Shown in pieces: positions 57,829 to 64,000 of a stretch of 64,000 nucleotides of DNA. The notes beneath the pieces are model-generated. The model made no database searches. It had not been told where the DNA came from and worked only from the letters and a program-made list of their open reading frames with translations. Numbering within the stretch: the stretch's first letter is position 1; each line of letters opens with the position of its first letter. A program made the translations under genes and the position numbers. Source of the stretch: Desulfovibrio legallii (GTDB lineage: Bacteria > Desulfobacterota > Desulfovibrionia > Desulfovibrionales > Desulfovibrionaceae); contig NZ_FNBX01000004.1 of the NCBI RefSeq assembly GCF_900102485.1, positions 1-64,000 on the forward strand. Reading direction: 5' to 3'.

Positions 57829-59229
57829 ATGACCAACGCTCCACCACTCCATATTCTTCTGCTTGCGGAAAGCGAGGCCAAGGCCGCGCTGGACCGGCGC
57901 GCCCTGCGCGAAGCCGGCGTCGCGCGGGTGGAATGCCGCGCCTCCGGCGTAGAGGCCGCCCGCCTTCTGGCCAGGCTGGCGCCCACGCCTGCGGACTTCC
58001 GCCCGCAGGCGGTGGTCTGCAACCAACGCCTGGCCGATATGGAAGGCGAGCAATTCTGCGCCATGCTCCGCCTCCATCCCCTGCTGCTGGATCTGCCCAT
58101 ACTTCTTATCCTGCCCAACGACGGCGAAGCGGAACAGCTCAAAACCCTGGGCTGCGGGGCCAGCGCCCTGCTGGCGCGCCCGTATTCCGTGGAGCAGCTC
58201 AAACAGCAGCTTGCCGCACTTTGCGCCGGACAGGGCGGACGGGAGGAACTGGACCTGGCAGAGCGCCTCACGGATACCAGCGCCTTTGACCGGGCGCTGG
58301 AAACCTACGCCCTGCTGCTCAAGCCCGTGCGGCGGCCCGAAGACTACTTCAGGGTGGGCATGCGCTGTCTGGAAGAGCGGCGGTGGCATACCGCCATCAC
58401 GGCTTTTCAGCGCGCTCTGGACGGCGCGCTGCTGGAGGGCAAGGCGCAACTGGGCATGGCCGTGGCCTGGAAAGGCAAGGGTGATATGGCCCGCTACCGG
58501 GAATATCTAGGCCTGGCCGCCGCAACTTTTGTCCGCGCCCGGCAATGGCACCGCGCGCGGGAAGTCTATGTGCGTCTGCTGCGCGCCGACCCTGGGGCCA
58601 AAAATCCCTTTCTCGCCGAGGCCGCACAGCTCATGCGCCAGGGCGCCTACGACCAGGCCGCCGAAGTGCTGGTCCAGGCCCGGCCAGTCACGCCCCCTGC
58701 CCGCCTGAGCGCCAAGGTGGCGGACGCCTGCCTGGCCGCGTCGGAACCGCAGACCATGCTGCAAGGGCTGGAGGAAGGCCTGCGTCGCGCCCTGGGGCCC
58801 GAAGCCGGTCCTCTGGCCGACGACATTCGCGCCAGCCTGGAGGCCATGCGCCAGCGGGCCGAGGCGCGCCGTCGCGAGGAACAGGCCGAGCGTCAGTGGC
58901 AGGCCAGCCGCGAAGCCGCCAAAGAGCGGGAAGCCGTCCCAGCGTCCGGGCCAAGGCCGCAGGAGACGGGCGCATCCCCCCCCGACGCCCTGTCTGCGGC
59001 CGTTGATAAGGATGGAAAGCCGGTTCCCGGCCTGGGGCGGAACGCCTCCGTGGCCGCGCCCTGGGGCGCGGTTCTTCCCGCTGCCGGGGCCGTTGCGGAG
59101 GATCCGCGGCCGTCCGTCCTCCCCTTTGTTGCGCCCCTGGAAGACGCCGCGCCCGGCGGCACGCCGGGCCTGAGCGACGTCATCGCTGTCATGAAGGTCA
59201 CCTGGAAACTGGCCCGCCGCGGGAAGTAG
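57829..59229 (+). CDS. pseudo-receiver/TPR protein
   Basis: A 466-residue protein. Residues about 8-130 fold like a response-regulator receiver, but the phospho-acceptor Asp is Asn65 (VVCNQRLADMEG) and the conserved Lys is Arg117 (LLARPYS), so it cannot be phosphorylated in the normal way. Residues about 140-300 contain TPR-like repeats (ALETYALLLKP, AITAFQRALDGALLEGKAQL, YDQAAEVLVQA). A charged, Ala/Pro-rich tail follows. It probably acts as a protein-protein scaffold. Confidence 0.75.
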   Translation: MTNAPPLHILLLAESEAKAALDRRALREAGVARVECRASGVEAARLLARLAPTPADFRPQAVVCNQRLADMEGEQFCAMLRLHPLLLDLPILLILPNDGEAEQLKTLGCGASALLARPYSVEQLKQQLAALCAGQGGREELDLAERLTDTSAFDRALETYALLLKPVRRPEDYFRVGMRCLEERRWHTAITAFQRALDGALLEGKAQLGMAVAWKGKGDMARYREYLGLAAATFVRARQWHRAREVYVRLLRADPGAKNPFLAEAAQLMRQGAYDQAAEVLVQARPVTPPARLSAKVADACLAASEPQTMLQGLEEGLRRALGPEAGPLADDIRASLEAMRQRAEARRREEQAERQWQASREAAKEREAVPASGPRPQETGASPPDALSAAVDKDGKPVPGLGRNASVAAPWGAVLPAAGAVAEDPRPSVLPFVAPLEDAAPGGTPGLSDVIAVMKVTWKLARRGK

Positions 59230-59250
59230 CCGGCGCGGCGCTTCGCGCGG

Positions 59251-62200
59251 CTAGGCCTGGCGCGCGTCTCCCACGGTGCCGGGTTCGCGCGGCCGCAAAG
59301 GGCGGCAGAGCCGGTTAAGACCGCGCAGATAGCCCTTGTGCTTATCCAGAAAAAAAGCCAGCGGGCGAGAAAAATTGCGTCCCAGAAGGCCGTCCACCAA
59401 CATCTGGCTGATCTCGCGCTCGCGAGTGAGCACCAGCTGGGCCCGCACCAGCACGCTGCGGTCGGCCTCCGGCATAGTCCGGATCACCTGTCTGAAGGCC
59501 TCCTGAGCGCGGGGCTGATAAAACCAGATATACATAAGATCCAGGGCGTGGACGATAAAGGCCTGCTCCAGCTCGCGGCCCAGAGCGCCGCCCCGCCCTT
59601 GAAGGCCGCCGGGCCGGGCCAGCTTGACGAGGCCGTCCTCGTCGGGGAAAAGCAGCTCCAGGCGCGTATAGCAGTCGAACAGCCGGGACAGTTTGCTCTT
59701 GTAATCCCACCGGCGCATGCGCAGGTTCACCTGGCTGTCGGCATAGCCCTCGATGAGGGCCGCCACCGTATCCGAGGCCATTTTGGAAATAACGGCCGCG
59801 CTGGGCACAAGATAGAGGGCGGGATCAGCCACGCCCAGCAGCATTGTCCCGGAATAGAACACGCTGTTGTAGAGCGAAGAGACGGGGATGGCCAGAACGC
59901 TGCGGAAAAGGTTGCCGATGGCGGCCTCCTTGGGGAAGCCGCGGAAGACGTTGTGCGCGCAGATGTACACGCCGTTGACCATGTTGATGACTGTGAAGAC
60001 CAGCAGGGGGGATTGCGCCGCGCTGACCCCGCAGTAATCCTCCAGCAGCCAGACGCGCACCAGCACCTCCAGCAAAAAGACGGAAATGCCCGTGTACATG
60101 AGGGAATCGCACAAGCGGCTCACGCTGACCTGATCCCGCCAGTGGATCAGAGTATCCCGCGTGGCGCCCTTGGCGGCCATGACCATCTGCACCACATTGC
60201 GCACTCCGGTGATGCCGAACCAGATGAAGGTGCCGCACCAGGCCAGGAACCACCAGTCCTGCGTGTACAGGAAGGAGAAAAAGGCCGGGCAGAAGCCCAG
60301 CAGCACTTTAAGCCAGTTGCTGATGCGCCGGTTAAGGTAGGCAAGGCCCGGGGCGCGCTCCGGCGCGGCGGCTATGGTCTCCAGAAGCCCGTTGCCCGTG
60401 CGCCGGTTCAGCCCGCCCAGGTTCATGACGTTGCCCTGAGGGCAGACGCGGAACCCCTCACTGGCGGTCTTCCAGGCGCGGCGGCGTTCCATGCCCAAGT
60501 GGCGGCAGCCGGGCAGCCAGCGCAGGCACGCCAGCAGGCTCTGCCAAGCCGTGGGGTTGCGCGGCTTGCCGTAGCGCACGCACTCCTCCACCGGCGAACA
60601 GATGGGAATATCGGGCTGGAAGCGATCCCGCGCGCGGGCGCGCACGCTGCGTCGGGGCAGGGTCTCCTTAAGGGCGAAGCCCATGCCGTAGTAAGCGGCC
60701 CGGCTGGCCGAGCTGGTGCCCAGGCGCGAGCCCAGGGGCCTGTCCCGGTAATGGGCCCAGAGCTTGGGCACATTCTGCAAAATTTCCCTAAACTTGGCCG
60801 CCCGCACTTCGTCCACGTTGTCCATGCGCCGGGCCATCCTACGGATGAGTTCCTTGACGCGCGGTCCCAGACCGGCGTTAAGGGCCTGCTGCAGCTCGCT
60901 GATTTCTTTGAGATGGGCCTGGCGTCCCTCCATCCAGCCCTTCATATTGAAGATTTCCAGATGGCTGATGCAGCCCTGGCTGTCCCACAAAAGCTCCGCC
61001 ACATCCTCCACCTTCAAATCCTGGGTGCCCAGAACCAGTCTGTAGCCGGGGTTGAGATCCGCCAGATCCCGCGTGAGTTCCTGCACGGAAAGGCGCATGA
61101 GCCCAGGCAGGTCTGCGGCGTTGGCGGGGTTGGCCAGGTCCGGCATTTCCGGGTGCAGCGCGGGGGAGAGCCACTGCTCCAGCACATCCTCCACGCCGAA
61201 GGCGTCCAGAGATTTGAGTTCGGCGCGCGCTTCTTCCGTATCCAGGGCGGCCAGCTGGACCGCGCGGCGGCGCAGCAGGGGCAGCATATGCCGGTGCAGG
61301 GCCTCGGCCAGGTGCTGGGCAGAGGGCTGCCCCCGCCCCACAAAGCGCAAAAAGGCCTCCGGCGTAAGTTCCGGCACGGCAATGCCCAAGGTGGCCTCCA
61401 GCCGGGGGCGCTGGCGCGCGTTCCACAGGGCAAGGCTTTGCAGCACGCGCCGCCTGCGCCAGCGCAGCACTTCCCGGCCGCGCTGCATGATTTCCACCAG
61501 CTTGGGATTGTGCAGAAATTCCAGGAAGTCTTCGTTGGAGCTGAAGCCGCGCGGAATCCAGAACAGGCTGATGCAGCGGCCATAAAACGGCACCTGAAAT
61601 TCCAGGCCCACGCGCACGGCAATGCCGGTGATCTCCGCCGCGCGCAGAAGCTCCCTGGCGGCTTCAGGCTGCACCCAGTATTCGTAGGCCACGGTCAGGG
61701 ATCGCAGCCCCTTGATCCAGGCGTCCATAATAAGGTGGGTGGGGCTTTTGCGGCCGCGGGTATTGGCGTCGTAGACGTGGTCGTCAAAGGCCAGCTGGTT
61801 CCACTCTTCCGGCATTTCCGGCAGATGGTAACGGGCCAGCATCTGCCGCACGGCCCGGGGCGTGCCCTGCACGGTGCGGCGAAAGTCGTGGGCCAGTCTG
61901 ATCTGCCTGGCCCGGTTGCCGTGGGCGCGGACCATGTCTTTCATGATCTGCATGAGCACGCGCGCCGTGTTGCGGCGAAGGGTGGAGTGGGCGCTGTTAA
62001 GCACCTCGTCGTAAAGAGTCTGGAGGGCACGCAGCCGCCCGCGGGCCTGGGTCTGGCCTTCCTGGAGGTTGCGCAGCAGATTGATGACTGCGTAGGCCAT
62101 GCGGGAAACGGGCGAGGCCACCAGCTCTTTGATGCCGTGGGGGTGCAGATCCGGCTCCACCAGGCTGGCGTCGGCCTGGCGGGCGTCCGTCTCCAGGATG

Positions 62201-62271
62201 CGGTTGACCAGGGCCAGGATTTCTCTGTCCTGCCTGTCAAAAAAGATGCCGTGCCAGAACGTGCCTGCCAC
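59251..62271 (-). CDS. large uncharacterised membrane protein
   Basis: A 1006-residue protein starting at GTG 62271, preceded by AAAGGAGGCGGC. The first 680 residues are soluble, helical and basic-rich; one stretch (about 180-260: KSPTHLIMDAWIKGL, TGIAVRVGLEFQVPF) has an alpha/beta pattern that loosely resembles PHP/TIM-barrel proteins. The last third has about six membrane helices (WLKVLLGFCPAFFSFLY, FLAWCGTFIWFGIT, LLVFTVINMVNGVYIC). I do not recognise the family. It lies downstream of hydG, 94 bp away, probably cotranscribed. Confidence 0.7.
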   Translation of the reverse strand: MAGTFWHGIFFDRQDREILALVNRILETDARQADASLVEPDLHPHGIKELVASPVSRMAYAVINLLRNLQEGQTQARGRLRALQTLYDEVLNSAHSTLRRNTARVLMQIMKDMVRAHGNRARQIRLAHDFRRTVQGTPRAVRQMLARYHLPEMPEEWNQLAFDDHVYDANTRGRKSPTHLIMDAWIKGLRSLTVAYEYWVQPEAARELLRAAEITGIAVRVGLEFQVPFYGRCISLFWIPRGFSSNEDFLEFLHNPKLVEIMQRGREVLRWRRRRVLQSLALWNARQRPRLEATLGIAVPELTPEAFLRFVGRGQPSAQHLAEALHRHMLPLLRRRAVQLAALDTEEARAELKSLDAFGVEDVLEQWLSPALHPEMPDLANPANAADLPGLMRLSVQELTRDLADLNPGYRLVLGTQDLKVEDVAELLWDSQGCISHLEIFNMKGWMEGRQAHLKEISELQQALNAGLGPRVKELIRRMARRMDNVDEVRAAKFREILQNVPKLWAHYRDRPLGSRLGTSSASRAAYYGMGFALKETLPRRSVRARARDRFQPDIPICSPVEECVRYGKPRNPTAWQSLLACLRWLPGCRHLGMERRRAWKTASEGFRVCPQGNVMNLGGLNRRTGNGLLETIAAAPERAPGLAYLNRRISNWLKVLLGFCPAFFSFLYTQDWWFLAWCGTFIWFGITGVRNVVQMVMAAKGATRDTLIHWRDQVSVSRLCDSLMYTGISVFLLEVLVRVWLLEDYCGVSAAQSPLLVFTVINMVNGVYICAHNVFRGFPKEAAIGNLFRSVLAIPVSSLYNSVFYSGTMLLGVADPALYLVPSAAVISKMASDTVAALIEGYADSQVNLRMRRWDYKSKLSRLFDCYTRLELLFPDEDGLVKLARPGGLQGRGGALGRELEQAFIVHALDLMYIWFYQPRAQEAFRQVIRTMPEADRSVLVRAQLVLTREREISQMLVDGLLGRNFSRPLAFFLDKHKGYLRGLNRLCRPLRPREPGTVGDARQA

Positions 62272-62365
62272 GCCGCCTCCTTTGTCCGCCGCTGCGGCGG
62301 CGTGGTTTCTCTTATGGCAACCTACCCCACCCCGCCCGCAGCGTCAAACCGCACGCCGGGAAGCG

Positions 62366-63757
62366 TCAGATAAATTCGTCCATGCGCCCGGCCCGCACCT
62401 TTTGCAGCAGGCGTTCGGCTGCGCCGCGCTCCTGCCCGGTCATGCGCTCCAGCTTGTCGGCCAGGAGGCGCTCGCCCATCTCATGGGTGCGGGGCGTGGC
62501 AAAGTGCAGCAAAAACTCTTCAAACGAGGCTTCAGAGTTGGGGCCACACTGGCTTTTCATGCCGCATTCGCGCACCATGGACAAAAATTCCTGCCCCCGG
62601 CGGCCCAGGCGCGGACAGGCCGCGCAGAACGAAGGCAGGTGCCGGGCTTCTTCCAGCAGAAAGCGCACCACTTCGTCCACATGGCAGGCCTCGCCGATGG
62701 GGAAGGGCACTTTCTGCCCGGGGGCCAGGAACCAGCCCGCATACGGATTGGCCACGCTGCCCGTAAGCAGCTGCGAGGCCCCCACGCCGCAGCCGTCGCG
62801 CCAGAGGCCGGAGGGCTCCTTGGTGGTGAGCACCAGGCCGGCATAGGGAATGGCCAGCCGGGCGATGGCCACGCAGCGCAGGTATTCCGCATCGCTCACG
62901 GGGTAGGGAGCCTCCATCAGGCTGCCCGGGGCCGGGCGCATGCGGTGCAGGCTGATGGTGCGGCAGCCCATGTCGTACATGCGCAAGAGATGCTCCTGGT
63001 GCAGCACCAGGCCCAGCAGATCATAACGCCAGGGGCCCAGGCCCAGCAGCAGGCCGCCGCCCACGTCGGGCACGCCCGCGCCAAAGGCCACGTCCGGCGC
63101 GTTGAGCCGGCCCACAAAGTCGCTTTTGGGCCCGGCCACATGCGCCGCCCGGTAGCTGGCCTCATGGTAGGTATCCTGGTAGATGAGCACAGTACCCACA
63201 AAGGCGTCCACCAGCACGGGGTATTGCTCCGCGCGCAGGGGGCCTACGTTGACGTTGACGCTGTGGATTTCGCTGCCATTGTCAAACAGGGTGTACAAAA
63301 TACTGACGGCCTCGGCCAGGTATTCCACATCGGCGTTGGGCAGCTGCCCGCTCACCAGGAACACCCGCTTGTGCCCCTGTCGCGCCAGCTTGAGGCCGGC
63401 CTCGCGGATCTCCGGCGAGGTCATGTACTTGCGCTCCACCGTATCGTTGCCTTTGCGGTTGGCGCAATACAGACACTCGCTGCCGCAGTGGTTGGAAAGG
63501 TGCAGGGGCGCAGAAAGCACCATGCGGTCGCCGTAGACGCGCTGCTTCACCGCGTCCGCGGTTTCCATGATGTCGCGCAGGCCCGCCGGATCTTCCACCC
63601 GCATGAGAGCCGCGGTTTCGTCCACGTTCAGGGATGAAAGGGCCAGGGATTTGTCTAAAATATCACGAAGCTCCGCCTTGTCCGGAACGCGAGTGCAATC
63701 CAGGGCCTTGCCAATGGCTTTCACATCAAGCCAGTGCGGCAACTTTTCCGTGGACAT
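62366..63757 (-). CDS. hydG: [FeFe]-hydrogenase H-cluster maturase HydG
   Basis: A 463-residue radical-SAM tyrosine lyase that makes the CO and CN ligands of the H-cluster. SAM cluster CGSECLYC (Cys91, 95, 98) and the C-terminal auxiliary cluster with spacing Cx2Cx22C (Cys378, 381, 404) are both exact, which separates it from ThiH. DTYHEASYRAAH and HRMRPAPGS are conserved. AAGGATG precedes the ATG. HydE and HydF are not in the window. Confidence 0.95.
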   Translation of the reverse strand: MSTEKLPHWLDVKAIGKALDCTRVPDKAELRDILDKSLALSSLNVDETAALMRVEDPAGLRDIMETADAVKQRVYGDRMVLSAPLHLSNHCGSECLYCANRKGNDTVERKYMTSPEIREAGLKLARQGHKRVFLVSGQLPNADVEYLAEAVSILYTLFDNGSEIHSVNVNVGPLRAEQYPVLVDAFVGTVLIYQDTYHEASYRAAHVAGPKSDFVGRLNAPDVAFGAGVPDVGGGLLLGLGPWRYDLLGLVLHQEHLLRMYDMGCRTISLHRMRPAPGSLMEAPYPVSDAEYLRCVAIARLAIPYAGLVLTTKEPSGLWRDGCGVGASQLLTGSVANPYAGWFLAPGQKVPFPIGEACHVDEVVRFLLEEARHLPSFCAACPRLGRRGQEFLSMVRECGMKSQCGPNSEASFEEFLLHFATPRTHEMGERLLADKLERMTGQERGAAERLLQKVRAGRMDEFI

Positions 63758-63852
63758 ATGTGACCATCCTTGCAGTTGTTAACGGCAATAATGCAGTTTT
63801 ATTGACACTGGGGACAACAAAACGAAAAACCTTCTTTTTTGTCGGCAATAGA

Positions 63853-63881
63853 AAGTTATTTATTTCACAGCATACTGTCAA
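63853..63881 (-). promoter_or_regulatory. sigma-70-type promoter of hydG
   Basis: On the minus strand TTGACA (63876-63881) and TAACTT (63853-63858) are 17 bp apart, giving a leader of about 90 bases. A TGTGA lies in the spacer, but I see no full CRP/FNR palindrome. The remaining bases to 64,000 show no gene; the last 30 contain CCCCGC/GCGGG that could be part of a terminator running off the window. Confidence 0.55.
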
Positions 63882-64000
63882 GGCCTTTTCGGTTTATAAA
63901 GATATTTTGTATTTTCGGTATATTAAAAAAATTAATGCGGGGTTTGACGGGCTTGCGCCTGCGTCCCGATAGCTGGCTTGCCCCGCTCTTGCGGGCCGGG

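Noticed and set aside
59338..62373. A 1011-codon open frame on the plus strand opposite the large membrane protein gene
   Set aside because: The product is rich in His, Gln, Ala and Gly with no fold pattern, whereas the minus-strand frame has a ribosome site, membrane helices and conserved-looking segments. High GC creates long antisense frames.
1..64000. CRISPR array
   Set aside because: No regularly spaced direct repeats with unique spacers; the only short periodic repeats are the three iteron-like units near 30,580.

Overview
The window looks like a member of the Desulfovibrionaceae. The evidence is gene content: the [FeFe]-hydrogenase maturase HydG, a Tat-exported fumarate reductase with a CCG-domain subunit, several c-type cytochrome genes, tandem iron alcohol dehydrogenases, a RluD-CoaE fusion, and an SH3/NlpC lipoprotein of the type known from Desulfovibrio vulgaris. 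This placement comes from reading the proteins; no database was searched.

Region 1 (1 to about 32,280) is an accessory conjugative element, read almost entirely on the minus strand. In transcription order it holds two small genes, ssb, a winged-helix Rep-like gene with iteron-like repeats inside it, traK-traL-small gene-traM-like, trbB-trbC-trbD, a TrbH/TcpQ chimera (pilL), a type IVb thin-pilus cluster (pilN-O-P-Q-R-S, a PilT-like ATPase, pilM, pilV), a lytic transglycosylase, trbE-trbJ-trbL, three accessory genes, trbF-trbG-trbI, the coupling protein traG, the peptidase traF, and an ArdC-primase gene. An ISL3-family element has inserted into the 3' end of that last gene. A P-type mating-pair apparatus is therefore interleaved with an R64-like conjugative pilus. 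Three plus-strand insertions interrupt it: higBA, a candidate entry-exclusion gene between trbJ and trbL, and a CoiA-like cargo gene. No relaxase, integrase or prepilin peptidase is in the window. The element abuts the 3' end of a tRNA-Glu(CTC) gene, a typical integration site.

Region 2 (32,280 to 43,330) is chromosomal: tRNA-Glu, an NlpC/P60 lipoprotein, RluD-CoaE, a hybrid histidine kinase, a YbaK deacylase, and a three-gene operon of a TsdA-like dihaem cytochrome, a CydA-like protein with a fused cytochrome c, and a membrane protein with two c haems. A GT2 glycosyltransferase follows, with a 10-bp poly-G tract immediately upstream of its start.

Region 3 (43,330 to 53,000) has two about 91% identical iron alcohol dehydrogenases, ruvAB-moaA, a DUF5334-type gene that shares start-codon bases with moaA, two small unknowns, miaB and a BFN/DUF151 gene.

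Region 4 (53,000 to 64,000) has the fumarate reductase operon (mfrABE-like), a small zinc-ribbon protein, a pseudo-receiver/TPR protein, a 1006-residue unknown membrane protein, and hydG. A dispersed 130-146 bp hairpin-containing repeat occurs as two full copies and one partial copy (42,190; 43,364; 57,206).

The strongest leads are the merged trb/pil machine, its two apparently leaderless pilins, the TrbH-TcpQ chimera, the entry-exclusion candidate, and the lambda-O-like intragenic origin candidate.
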